Below are positions 47,242 through 55,588 of a stretch of DNA of 64,000 nt, in pieces (the first letter of the stretch is position 1; each line of letters opens with the position of its first letter). The stretch is from contig QBLS01000014.1 of assembly GCA_003249015.1 (NCBI GenBank), positions 50,823 through 114,822 of the forward strand, in the 5' to 3' direction. The notes under the pieces were generated by a model. The model saw only the letters and a list, made by a program, of their open reading frames with translations. It was not told the DNA's origin and searched no databases. The stretch is from Pseudanabaena sp. GTDB lineage: Bacteria > Cyanobacteriota > Cyanobacteriia > Pseudanabaenales > Pseudanabaenaceae. The position numbers and the translations under genes were made by a program.

Positions 47242-49224
47242 ATGGCTAAGTCAGTACTATTGGCTCAGTTGTCTGAAGAGCAATCTTTGATATGGCATAA
47301 CGCTTTAGCTTCTCACGAAATAGAAGTTTGGGCTGCTCCTGAAACAGAGGATCTACTCAAATTGCTTGATCAAAAGCGCCAGTCAGGTCAAGCGTTGCCT
47401 AATTTAATTATTTCTGATATCGGTATTAGATATGGAGGGGGGACATCACTCTTAGCAACAGAGCTTTGTAAGTGGTGTGGGGAAAATTCGCCTGAACTAA
47501 AAGTTTTATTGGTTAATCCGCGTCAACTTCAAATTAAGGAAGTTGAGAAGCGCTGGGCAGTTCGTCGTGGTGCTATTGATCTATTACCAAAAGTCTCCGT
47601 CGAAAACTTAGATTCGGCTTTTAAAACTGTTGCTCAGGTATTAGGAGTTCAATTTAAACAAGATTCTCTTAACTCTGTTGTTAGCAATTTAAAGTTACAG
47701 CAATATCAGCCAGATCGGGGAGCAGTTAAGGGCAAAAATATTCGGAAGGCAGCGACTGAAGAGCTAGCCCGTAAAATGGCGATGATTCCCCTCATGGTAA
47801 TGGCGACTGAAAATGTCGCCGAATCAAGTTCTTCCGATGCTGAGAAATCATCACCAAATTCTCATAAGCAAATCGCTCTGGATGCAACTATCTTAGACTT
47901 AAATCTTTACAACACCAAGGTTGATCTAAAGCAAACAGGATCTTTTGCGAAGCAGCTTTTCAAGGATGATCCTCTTCTGCCTGCACTAATTATTTATAAC
48001 CAAGATCAATATGTGGGAATGATCTCTAGACGCAAGTTCCTAGAATGCCTAAGTCGTCCCTATGCGCTGGAGTTGTTTACTAAAAGACCCTTAGAGGTAA
48101 TGTATGAGCAAGTTCAAGCCAGTATTTTGGAACTACAGGGCAATACTCCAATCGTAACTGCTGCACAATTGGCTCTAGGTAGAAATGATGATGATATTTA
48201 TGAGCCTGTAATCGTCAGAACAGCCGACAATGATTATGCTGTACTGGATGTGCATGACCTGTTGCAAGCTCAGTCCTACATCCATGAACTAGCTACTAAG
48301 CTGTTGCGTGAGCAGACTCAGACTACCATGTTCCAAACTGAAAAAATGGCAAGTTTGGGTCAGGTTGTGGCAGAAGTATCCCATGATATTCGCAATCCAG
48401 TTTCGGCGATCTATGGCAATACGGAATGTCTTATGACTTACATCGAAGGCGTAATGAAAATATTACGCGCCTATGAGAAGGAGTATGGCACTAATTCTCC
48501 AGTCATTAGTGAAACGCTCGAAGAGATTGACTGGGATTTTGTCAAATCTGACTTGCCACAGGTTGTCCGCAGTATTCAGTCGGGCTCAAGGTACTTACGT
48601 CGATTAGTTGACACGCTCCAAAGTTTATCTCATATGGAAGATAAGGGGCAAACTGAGGTGATTAACCTGCATGATTGCATTGAGAGCAGCCTGACCATTC
48701 TGAGTGGCAGGGTAAGAAATGTGCAGATCGTCAAGAACTATGCTGATTTGCCCAAGGTGAGTGGATTTACCGATCGCCTGATCCAAGTATTTATGAACCT
48801 GATCAGTAATTCGCTAGATGCACTGATGGATCTCAACGCAAATCCTGACTTAATTCGGCAACGCGATCAAATGATTATCAAAGAAGGTGGTCGCGAGCAG
48901 AACAGTAATGTTTTGACGGAGATTACTTGGCAGCCTAATTTAATGATTAGTTCTGCTTTAGCCGAAATCGACAACCGCAACTGGGTCTCGATTAAGATTG
49001 CTGACAATGGCATGGGAATTCCTAAGGAAATTCAAAGCCGCATATTTGACAACTTCTTCACGACCAAAGGACAGGGTAAAGGCACAGGGCTAGGACTAGC
49101 CATCTGTCATCAAATTATCACTCAGCAGCATGGTGGCAAAATCGTACTGCGATCGCCTTACTTAAATGCTAATGGTGATGTCACTATTGGTACTGAGTTT
49201 GAAGTATTGATGCCCATCAAGTAA
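47242..49224 (+). CDS. Sensor histidine kinase with N-terminal receiver-like domain
   Basis: This 660-residue soluble kinase starts at ATG 47242, after TTGGGGATTGT; a longer frame begins at 47182. Residues 1-140 resemble a degenerate receiver (PNLIISDIGIRYGG). Then comes a CBS-like sensory region (QYVGMISRRKFLECLSRPYALELFTKRPLEVM, about 250-310). The HisKA H-box EVSHDIRNP has phospho-acceptor His381. The ATPase has NLISNSLDAL, DNGMGIP and GKGTGLGLAI. No membrane helix is present. It belongs to the SpoIIE-independent, soluble hybrid-like sensors common in cyanobacteria. No partner regulator is adjacent. Confidence 0.8.
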   Translation: MAKSVLLAQLSEEQSLIWHNALASHEIEVWAAPETEDLLKLLDQKRQSGQALPNLIISDIGIRYGGGTSLLATELCKWCGENSPELKVLLVNPRQLQIKEVEKRWAVRRGAIDLLPKVSVENLDSAFKTVAQVLGVQFKQDSLNSVVSNLKLQQYQPDRGAVKGKNIRKAATEELARKMAMIPLMVMATENVAESSSSDAEKSSPNSHKQIALDATILDLNLYNTKVDLKQTGSFAKQLFKDDPLLPALIIYNQDQYVGMISRRKFLECLSRPYALELFTKRPLEVMYEQVQASILELQGNTPIVTAAQLALGRNDDDIYEPVIVRTADNDYAVLDVHDLLQAQSYIHELATKLLREQTQTTMFQTEKMASLGQVVAEVSHDIRNPVSAIYGNTECLMTYIEGVMKILRAYEKEYGTNSPVISETLEEIDWDFVKSDLPQVVRSIQSGSRYLRRLVDTLQSLSHMEDKGQTEVINLHDCIESSLTILSGRVRNVQIVKNYADLPKVSGFTDRLIQVFMNLISNSLDALMDLNANPDLIRQRDQMIIKEGGREQNSNVLTEITWQPNLMISSALAEIDNRNWVSIKIADNGMGIPKEIQSRIFDNFFTTKGQGKGTGLGLAICHQIITQQHGGKIVLRSPYLNANGDVTIGTEFEVLMPIK

Positions 49225-49254
49225 CTGCTGCGCTTCGCGCATAACATACGGGTT

Positions 49255-49281
49255 TGTTTCCCCGCCTTCGGCGGGGAAACA
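49255..49281. repeat. Perfect 12-bp hairpin with CCGCC-ttc-GGCGG tip
   Basis: The arms at 49255-49266 and 49270-49281 are perfect and overlap the base of the next, larger palindrome. Only one of the two can fold at a time. Confidence 0.8.
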
Positions 49282-49347
49282 GCCAGCAATTACTAAGAAG
49301 AGAGGCGGCGCAAAGCGCTGCCTCTCTTCTTAGTAATTGCTGGCTGT
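49279..49347. repeat. 33-bp palindrome that includes the end of the flavodiiron gene
   Basis: The arms at 49279-49311 and 49315-49347 pair over 33 bp with one G-U, loop AAA. The right arm contains the stop and last codons of the flavodiiron gene (49330 onward). The left arm is an inverted copy outside the gene. It is the longest stem in the window. Confidence 0.88.
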
Positions 49348-51051
49348 TTTACGGTGATGGATTGCTGTCAATCCATTGGACTGCATGAGCTTGCCATTTT
49401 CTACGGTTGCATAAATTAGCCAATGATCGCCACATTCCATTCTTTGGGCGACACGGCACTCTAAATAAGCCAATCCATCATTTAGGATGAAACCATGATC
49501 GGTTGGATCGACATTGACATCCTTAAAACGATCTTCCCCAGGAGCAAACTTCTTCATAAAGGATTTGCGAAGCTGTTTGCCCTGTTCCAAAATGTTCAGC
49601 ACAAAGCGATCGCCTTCATAGAGATAAGACTCCACAGCGCGATCTTTAGCAACAGATATGGATAATCCTGGAGGATTGAAAGTAGCCTGCGAGACCCAAG
49701 AGGCGAGCATGGCGGTAGATATTTCGCCACGCTTGAGAGTGAGCACACAAAGAGAGCCCACAATACGCCCTACGGCTTGCTCCACAGTACTTCCAGGATT
49801 GAGAGTGGTGCGTACTTTTTTAGCGCGTTTTAGATTTTGAGCAAAGTCAGTACCTGTTTCTTCACAAATCTGGATCACCGATTCGGTTGGAGTAAACTTG
49901 ACCTTAATCGGTTCAAAGGCAAGGGTATATCCTGCATCTTTGAGCTTACCTGAAATAATATCCACCGCCTCACCACTCCAACCATAGGAGCCGAATACAC
50001 CTGCTTGATAGCTTTTGGTAGCTGTGGATAAAACTATACCTAGCGCAGTCTGAACTTGAGTGGGCAGATGTCCGCCGAGGGTTGGCGAACCGATTAAAAA
50101 GCCAGATGACTTTTCGATCGCTAACTTAATTTCCTCAGGCTCGGCAGATTCACAGTTAATTAGCTCGACGGCTACACCTGCTTTAGTAATCCCTTTCGCT
50201 AGGGCATTAGCAAGGATTGTTGTATTGCCGTAGGCAGAGGCAAAGAGCAGAGCAACTGAAATATTTTGCTGCTTCTGAGCTTCACTCCATTGACGATAGA
50301 GCTTGACTAGCTCATGCATTCCATAACGAAGTAGAGGTCCATGGGCGGGAGCATAGAATATTGCGGGAATATCCGCGAACTTATCGAGAGCAGCTTCGAC
50401 TTGGCGGACTTGATTCGCCATTGTGCTATCGAAATAGTAACGGCGATCGCCTAATAAAGTACTCCAGCCCTCATCAAATACTTGATCGCCACAGATATGC
50501 GCTCCAAAAAATTTATCAGTATATAAAATCTGGGTTTTGGGGTCGTAGGTGCAGAGTTGATCGGGGTGACGCGGCGTAGAAGTGGGGATAAATTTGAGAA
50601 TATGTCCTTTGCCTAGATCTAGGGTTTCTTCGCCACGCACCACTTGAATTTTTAGATTTTCACCGTATGCATCTCCTAAACTCTGGCGCAAGGCGATCGC
50701 CCCAGGATTTGTACAAATGAAGGTCAGACGCTTGTTGATTTCTAGCAGCGCTTTGATGGTTTCAATGCGGTTAGGATTGACGTGACCGAGGATCACATAG
50801 CTAATATCGAGAATATTTAGGCGACGATGAAGTTCAGCTAGATAGGTATCGGTAAATGTGCCACCAGGGGGATCGATTAGGGCGAGCAAATTACCTTGAA
50901 TTAAAAAAGAATTGGCGGTAGTCCCTTTCTCAAGGGCATATTCAATCTCAAAGCGTAGGCGGTTCCAACTACGCGATCGCAAGGCAAGGGTTTCTGCGGC
51001 AATATAGATTGCTTGTACATCGCGGGGTTTAGTAGTAGACACGATCGCCAT
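49330..51051 (-). CDS. flv1: Flavodiiron protein, Flv1-like (non-canonical iron ligands)
   Basis: This 573-residue three-domain flavodiiron protein has a beta-lactamase-like N-terminal domain (to about 255), a flavodoxin domain (VALLFASAYGNTTILANAL, then FGSYGWSGEAVDI) and a C-terminal flavin reductase domain (GRIVGSLCVLTLKRGE, ASWVSQATFNPPG). In the iron site the usual H-x-E-x-D-H is replaced by HVNPNR, and later ligands are also changed, as in the Flv1/Flv2 class. Flv1 works with Flv3 to pass electrons from PSI to oxygen. Flv2 is the alternative; no flv3 or flv4 is in the window. Confidence 0.8.
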   Translation of the reverse strand: MAIVSTTKPRDVQAIYIAAETLALRSRSWNRLRFEIEYALEKGTTANSFLIQGNLLALIDPPGGTFTDTYLAELHRRLNILDISYVILGHVNPNRIETIKALLEINKRLTFICTNPGAIALRQSLGDAYGENLKIQVVRGEETLDLGKGHILKFIPTSTPRHPDQLCTYDPKTQILYTDKFFGAHICGDQVFDEGWSTLLGDRRYYFDSTMANQVRQVEAALDKFADIPAIFYAPAHGPLLRYGMHELVKLYRQWSEAQKQQNISVALLFASAYGNTTILANALAKGITKAGVAVELINCESAEPEEIKLAIEKSSGFLIGSPTLGGHLPTQVQTALGIVLSTATKSYQAGVFGSYGWSGEAVDIISGKLKDAGYTLAFEPIKVKFTPTESVIQICEETGTDFAQNLKRAKKVRTTLNPGSTVEQAVGRIVGSLCVLTLKRGEISTAMLASWVSQATFNPPGLSISVAKDRAVESYLYEGDRFVLNILEQGKQLRKSFMKKFAPGEDRFKDVNVDPTDHGFILNDGLAYLECRVAQRMECGDHWLIYATVENGKLMQSNGLTAIHHRKTASNY

Positions 51052-51086
51052 CTCCAGACTTTATTTCTACCTTTAATAATAACGAT

Positions 51087-51161
51087 TAAGCGCTTTGCGC
51101 TTAATTAAAACTAAAAAAGTTAAGCGGAGAGCTTCGCCCTCCGCTTAACTTTTTTGGTTTT
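51087..51161. repeat. Minimal GCGC-type palindrome plus a 25-bp palindrome
   Basis: TAAGCGC-ttt-GCGCTTA at 51087-51103 is a lone core. It is followed by 51107-51161, an almost perfect stem with tip GGAG-agcttcgc-CTCC. The second overlaps the stop of the small ORF at 51160. Confidence 0.8.
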
Positions 51162-51252
51162 AAAAATTGGAGAATGCATTTAAAACAACTAGTCCGCCAA
51201 TAGTCAATGCGTAAAACTTGAAAGTGAAGCTAGCGACCTTAAAAATACACAT
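51160..51252 (-). CDS. Possible 30-residue membrane miniprotein
   Basis: The ATG at 51252 has a good ribosome site (GAGGG, 7 nt upstream) and opens a 30-codon frame with one hydrophobic helix (FYALTIGGLVVLNAF) between a basic N terminus (MCIFKVASF) and a short end. This size and shape fit the small subunits of photosynthetic complexes, but it matches none that I know (PetL, PetN, PetM, PsbX, Psb30). It lies upstream of flv1 on the same strand, separated by palindromes. Confidence 0.4.
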   Translation of the reverse strand: MCIFKVASFTFKFYALTIGGLVVLNAFSNF

Positions 51253-51391
51253 CTGTTTACCCTCTGTATCTCTTCCTGACTTGTTAATACTTTAGGGCTA
51301 ACGCTAAAGATGGATAGTGATAGAAATAAGGGCTAGTTGTGATTGTGATCACCCTTGCAAAATGTGCAATGATAAATCCAGACAAAAAGAA

Positions 51392-51416
51392 AAAGCCCAC
51401 TGAAACCAGTGGGACT
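51392..51416 (-). terminator. Orphan minus-strand intrinsic terminator
   Basis: CCCACTG-gttt-CAGTGGG on the minus strand is followed by CTTTTTCTTTTTG. No minus-strand protein gene lies just upstream (51417-51600), so it may end a small RNA or the antisense of the DUF3082 leader. Confidence 0.6.
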
Positions 51417-51515
51417 TACATTTTTGTGTTGAGTGCGGATATCTTAGATCATTTTGTGGTCAAAGATATTAAGATTTTTACTTGTTTTTGTGACTTTTTT
51501 GCGATCGCAAAAACC

Positions 51516-51548
51516 AATGAGGAGCCACGCTTTGCGTGACTCCTCATT
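51516..51548. repeat. 15-bp palindrome, CACGC-ttt-GCGTG core
   Basis: The arms at 51516-51530 and 51534-51548 pair with one mismatch (AATGAGGAG outer arm). Confidence 0.8.
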
Positions 51549-51600
51549 ATCCCAAGAATCTTAGAATACATAATTAAATGCTCGATTTATAGCTTTCCCT

Positions 51601-51897
51601 ATGACTGAACAAGCCCAAGTCACCCCTCCATCTCCTTTCAAAAATCTCACAGGGGCGGCGATCGCGGCAACCCTTGCCACTGCGCTTTATGCCTTTACCA
51701 ATATGGTTGCCTCAAAGCTAGCAGCAACTCCTTTACAAACCAGCAATACCCTTGCCAATCGCATTGCCAATATTGTGCGTACGGTTCTACTGGCAATTGG
51801 TTCTGGAGCAACAATGATTTTTGCAATCATTGCTCTAGGTTTGGTTTTACTAACGATTAAGCAAGTATTTAGTTCATTTTCAAGTAAACCTCAATAG
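51601..51897 (+). CDS. DUF3082-domain membrane protein
   Basis: This 98-residue protein has two membrane helices of the cyanobacterial/plastid DUF3082 family: LTGAAIAATLATALYAFTNMVASKLA, a middle TPLQTSNTLANRIANIVRTVLLAIG, and a second helix ending in GLVLLTIKQVF. Function is unknown. It is monocistronic, followed by a palindrome. Confidence 0.78.
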   Translation: MTEQAQVTPPSPFKNLTGAAIAATLATALYAFTNMVASKLAATPLQTSNTLANRIANIVRTVLLAIGSGATMIFAIIALGLVLLTIKQVFSSFSSKPQ

Positions 51898-51927
51898 TTA
51901 CAGCGCTTTACGCTTAATTAAACCCAA

Positions 51928-51968
51928 AAAACTTAGGAAGCGGCGCGGAGCGCCGCTTCCTAAGTTTT
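51928..51968. repeat. Perfect 19-bp palindrome, GCGGCGC-gga-GCGCCGC core
   Basis: The arms at 51928-51946 and 51950-51968 are perfect. It lies between convergent genes, with CAGCGCTTTACGCTTA, a degraded lone core, just upstream. Confidence 0.88.
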
Positions 51969-52027
51969 CTTTGTACTGCTCAAAGCCACGATAAGCCGTA
52001 AGTTGCACCTCTAAGCGGAACAGCTTT

Positions 52028-52675
52028 TTAGCAATACTTAGAGACATCTTCACCCTTGTCGGCTAGATAACTTAGTGATCGAAATCTTAAGCCTACAAGC
52101 TGGTCGTAAAGGGGATTAATCTCGCACATGGCGGGAATATGCATGATTTTGCGCCCAAATAGAACTACATCGCGCTCAAATGGGCATTGAGCAGGTATCA
52201 CTTTACAAATCAGATTAGCAAGGCGCGAGTCATGGATATCCATGTGATCAAGCCATTCCTTAACAGGCTCTAGCAATTTGGGATGGTGTTCTTCGTGGTG
52301 CGAAGCCGCCTCTAAATTTTCTCGCAAGTCATTGATTGGCTTTATTTCTTGTCCGAGGGCTTTACTGAAGTCTTGAATCACGGCATCCTCAGTGTCAGTA
52401 TACTTTCCATCGGCGAGAGCCATCATTACCGCCATTCGCAAAAAATTCTCTCCTGTGGCGCGATCGCTACCTAACCCCTGAGCTAGTTCTTGAGCAGAGA
52501 GCGGCTCAAAGCTTGAAAAGGTTATTTCGTCATCCCATTCTTCACTGTGACTAATTTGATCGAATAATTGCTGTTCAGGCTTGCTGTAGTCGTTGTCTGC
52601 TAGGGCGACGCTCATCACCCCCCGCAGCCAAGTATGAATCTGAGTTTGGGTATAGTGCGGATGATCTGTTTTCAT
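52028..52675 (-). CDS. TerB-like protein with Mo-dependent nitrogenase C-terminal domain
   Basis: This 215-residue protein has two domains. Residues 10-120 are helical and TerB-like (MSVALADNDYSKPEQQLF, RMAVMMALADGKYTDTEDAVI repeated). The last 85 residues carry the Mo-nitro_C motif: LICKVIPAQCPFERDVVLFGRKIMHIPAMCEINPLYDQLVGLRFRSLSYL, with conserved Cys. Despite the name, the domain is common in non-fixing cyanobacteria and is not nitrogenase. No nif gene is near. Confidence 0.75.
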   Translation of the reverse strand: MKTDHPHYTQTQIHTWLRGVMSVALADNDYSKPEQQLFDQISHSEEWDDEITFSSFEPLSAQELAQGLGSDRATGENFLRMAVMMALADGKYTDTEDAVIQDFSKALGQEIKPINDLRENLEAASHHEEHHPKLLEPVKEWLDHMDIHDSRLANLICKVIPAQCPFERDVVLFGRKIMHIPAMCEINPLYDQLVGLRFRSLSYLADKGEDVSKYC

Positions 52676-52841
52676 AGCAAATTAATCTATCTAGTTGATC
52701 ACGCGATAAAGTCTTAGCATTACTCTATCGATAATACAACAATTGCCGATTAGTCAACCCAACAAGAAGCTCAAAAGTACTGCTTTACAAGGCTTTCAGA
52801 AGTCTTATTGAGTTAAGACTTAAACTCAAAGCACCGCTATT

Positions 52842-54062
52842 TTAGGCAATTGGCAATGTGAAATAAAATTGAGAACCATGATTTGGTTCTGAATCCACCC
52901 AAATCTTTCCTCCATGGGCTTGGATAATCTGACGACAAATATACAGCCCTAAACCAAGGCTTAGCGATCGCCGATTTAGATTGCTATTACTCTTGGTATA
53001 AAGTTCAAATAGATTTTGGGTTTGCTCTTGCGTCATACCCACACCGCGATCAGCTACGGTGCAGAGAATTTGCTGATCATCCTTAGCACTAGCGCAAATA
53101 GTCAGCTTTAATTGAGGCGGATTGTGCTTAATCGCATTAGCAATCAGGTTTTGAAAAACTCGACATAAATAACCTGAATCAACTAACACCATCGGCAAAT
53201 CTTGAGAAATTTGCATACTAACTTCTGCCTCTTCTTTGTCTAGCAGCGGTTGCAGATCATCAACTGCATCTTGAATTACCGTCACAATATCCACAGGCTG
53301 AGTGTTGATAATCATGCCATGCACATCATTGACGTGGGACTCCAATAGCGAATTAATCAAACGCAATTGGCGATCGCCACTTTGACGCATCCGCATGAGG
53401 GTAGCTTGCGGCAATAATATATCTGCTTCTGAGTTGACTGCCGTCTTGGCTAAGTTGTCTAGTACCATCATCAACCCTGTGACTGGGTTACGCAAATCAT
53501 GGGAAACCGCATGGAGAAATATTCTTAGAGATTCTTCGGCACGTTGGCGATCGCTAATTTCATTTTGCAGATTGAGATTCTGTAGTTCAATTGTTTCTTG
53601 CTGCTTGGCAATCATTAAATGAGTGCGGATTCTAATTAACACCTCTTCATGCTCAAAGGGCTTAGTCACATAGTCCACAGCCCCCAAGGACAGTCCCCGC
53701 ACTTTATCCACCGTCTCCGAAAGTGCCGTCATAAAAATAATGGGGATCTTTTTGGTTTCAGAATTTGCCTTCAAGATTTGACAAGTTTCAAATCCATCAA
53801 TCCCTGGCATCATCACATCCAGCAAGATCAAATCAGGTTTAACGTAAGCAATCTGCTCAATTACGCTTTCGCCATCGGTTGCCACGAGGACTCTTAGCCC
53901 CACATTTCGCAGCAAATTGACTAATACACTTAAATTAGTGGGATTGTCATCGACAACGAGCACACAACCTTCAAGAGAATCGCATAAATTAGAATTTACC
54001 GATTCTTTGTCTAATATCTTTTTAGAAGATTGACTGGAATCGTTTAATTGGCGATCGCTCAT
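52842..54062 (-). CDS. Hybrid response regulator-histidine kinase
   Basis: The protein has 406 residues. An N-terminal receiver (VLVVDDNPTNL with Asp38/Asp39, phospho-acceptor Asp82 in LLDVMMPG, Lys134 in TKPF) is followed by a coiled coil and a HisKA/HATPase module (His188 in VSHDLRNP, NLIANAIKHNP, DRGVGM, GLGLGLYI). Receiver-first kinases like this take input from another kinase and pass it on. No membrane segment is seen. It lies 65 nt beyond the end of the DUF3095 gene on the same strand, so the two may be co-transcribed. Confidence 0.82.
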   Translation of the reverse strand: MSDRQLNDSSQSSKKILDKESVNSNLCDSLEGCVLVVDDNPTNLSVLVNLLRNVGLRVLVATDGESVIEQIAYVKPDLILLDVMMPGIDGFETCQILKANSETKKIPIIFMTALSETVDKVRGLSLGAVDYVTKPFEHEEVLIRIRTHLMIAKQQETIELQNLNLQNEISDRQRAEESLRIFLHAVSHDLRNPVTGLMMVLDNLAKTAVNSEADILLPQATLMRMRQSGDRQLRLINSLLESHVNDVHGMIINTQPVDIVTVIQDAVDDLQPLLDKEEAEVSMQISQDLPMVLVDSGYLCRVFQNLIANAIKHNPPQLKLTICASAKDDQQILCTVADRGVGMTQEQTQNLFELYTKSNSNLNRRSLSLGLGLYICRQIIQAHGGKIWVDSEPNHGSQFYFTLPIA

Positions 54063-54127
54063 AAGAAGTTAGCTAGCAACTAGATCTAGATTACAGCGCT
54101 TTGTGTCGCCTATTCAAGCTCATAAAA

Positions 54128-55300
54128 TCAGCTTTTCATGCGTTCCTTCATATCTGCTGCCGCGATCGCGTAGCCCCCATCAGCACCATCGATAAAATGC
54201 ACTTGGCGACCATCGCGCTCAAAAACCAGACAGGTCATCAAAGCCCGATCAGATATGTGATAGCCATACACCAGACGACCTTCCTTAAACTTTTTTTCCA
54301 AAACATCGATCAAGCGATCGCGCTGCTTGCTTGTTCCTGAAATAACCATTCGCAAAATGTCATCAAACTTTTTAAAGTCTGTAGATTCAGTCACAATTTG
54401 CTTATAGTCTCCCCAATTAAAGCCCCCAAGTTTAATATTAAATCTCATCAAAACTGTCCCTAACAGATTAATTAGGCGTAATTTCCATAGGTATAAATAT
54501 TTTTTTAGCCAGTCAGCTGAGGTTGTAAAAACTCGCATTTCCGATGAAAGGCTATTGGCGCGAAAGGCAAGCTGCAAGTTATCGGAAGTTACAGGATGGC
54601 ATTCTGCATCTTCTCCATAAATGCGTTCAATCTGCTTAATTACTTCACGGTAAAAATTATCAATTTGGCTTTGACTTGGAGCTGTTACCATCACAATCAA
54701 GCTCAAAATTTCTTCATGACGGGAAGGAATATCTCGCCAGCGACATTCCAAACCTGAGAAGTCAGCGATCACAGATGAATTATTACTTTTAGGGCTGTAT
54801 AAATGTCTGGTTGCCACATTTTTGATCAGGTTAGTGGCATAGCTGATTCCTCCCCCTCTCAAGATTGCTTGGCTATAGTTTTCAGATATTTGTAGCTTCG
54901 CAATCAAGATATCATGGGTCGGAGAAATCTCTGCCACAGGCACAAGCCCTGTTCGCATCTCCAGATTGAACTCATCCTTAGCCATTTTTTCTACTGCAAT
55001 CAGAATTTGTTCTACTTCTGAAGCAAACTTTGACGGAACTAGCATCGAAGCGCCATCGCCGCCAAAGACAAAAGGTATCTCAAGTTCACCGACTAGATTT
55101 AAAATTACAATGATCGAACAAGCTCCCAGTAGGTTTACATCTTTATAACGCCCTGACTGAATTGCTTTAGTAGAACCAACGATATCAGTAACAATCACCA
55201 TCCAATCATCGGGGACTGTTTGGAAATTTTCTATATAAGTAATATCGGAAAAATTTTTGAGAGTAACTAGTTCGGCATAGAAATTGTCAGTGGTTGTCAC
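54128..55300 (-). CDS. DUF3095 protein (nucleotidyl cyclase-like)
   Basis: This 390-residue DUF3095 member begins with the cyclase-like strand-Asp-motif VIVTDIVGSTKAI and a FVFGGDGASML loop, which resemble the two metal-binding motifs of class III nucleotidyl cyclases. The start is taken as GTG 55300 (TTTDNFYAEL), the usual family start. The frame is open to an ATG at 55402, but the added 34 residues are atypical. A TTGACA box lies inside that extension (55356-55361) and the ATG sits in a palindrome. The gene is upstream of the hybrid kinase. Confidence 0.75.
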   Translation of the reverse strand: MTTTDNFYAELVTLKNFSDITYIENFQTVPDDWMVIVTDIVGSTKAIQSGRYKDVNLLGACSIIVILNLVGELEIPFVFGGDGASMLVPSKFASEVEQILIAVEKMAKDEFNLEMRTGLVPVAEISPTHDILIAKLQISENYSQAILRGGGISYATNLIKNVATRHLYSPKSNNSSVIADFSGLECRWRDIPSRHEEILSLIVMVTAPSQSQIDNFYREVIKQIERIYGEDAECHPVTSDNLQLAFRANSLSSEMRVFTTSADWLKKYLYLWKLRLINLLGTVLMRFNIKLGGFNWGDYKQIVTESTDFKKFDDILRMVISGTSKQRDRLIDVLEKKFKEGRLVYGYHISDRALMTCLVFERDGRQVHFIDGADGGYAIAAADMKERMKS

Positions 55301-55355
55301 ATTAGGCCAGACTTGATTACTACTCACGTTTTCAAACCAAATATTTTTATAGCTT

Positions 55356-55361
55356 CTGTCA
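55356..55361 (-). promoter_or_regulatory. TTGACA box upstream of the DUF3095 start
   Basis: A perfect sigma-70 -35 hexamer is seen on the minus strand, with TATAAAAATAT about 8 nt beyond. It lies 56 nt upstream of the GTG, supporting the shorter start. The -10 spacing is not ideal. Confidence 0.35.
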
Positions 55362-55467
55362 AAATCAAATAATGAGTAGAAGCGCAGTACGCCTCTACTC
55401 ATTATTTATATAATTTTATCAATGGGTTAGTTCTGATCACACCCGCCAGTTGGCTGTAGTGGTATCA

Positions 55468-55574
55468 GAATTTTTGAAATCTCGACTTAACTAAATTTCA
55501 AAAATTCTTAAAGACTAGTAGCGGCGATATGTGCCGCTACTGGTAACGCAAGAAATGGCTACGCCATTTCTTGC
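55468..55574. repeat. Cluster of three palindromes
   Basis: 55468-55507: 13-bp perfect stem GAATTTTTGAAAT. 55514-55544: TAGTAGCGGC/GCCGCTACTGGT stem. 55548-55574: GCAAGAAATGGC-tac-GCCATTTCTTGC, perfect 12 bp. They lie between the glucosaminidase and DUF3095 genes. Confidence 0.82.
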
Positions 55575-55588
55575 TTTGGTATTAAGCA

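Larger units (their letters stand above)
51253..51600. other. Gap upstream of DUF3082 gene
   Basis: About 350 nt. It holds a minus-strand terminator (51392-51416) and a GAGGAG palindrome (51516-51548). An open frame at 51339-51539 crosses the terminator and has no ribosome site or protein-like composition, so I do not call it. Confidence 0.5.

Noticed and set aside
51339..51539. 66-codon + strand frame
   Set aside because: It crosses a terminator hairpin, has no ribosome site and no protein-like pattern.
51392..51600. Yfr1 small RNA
   Set aside because: The conserved ACTCCTCACAC core is absent; only the terminator part is similar.
52028..52675. Nitrogen fixation gene because of the Mo-nitrogenase C-terminal domain
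   Set aside because: The domain name is historical; no nif genes or nitrogenase cysteines of the NifDK type are present.
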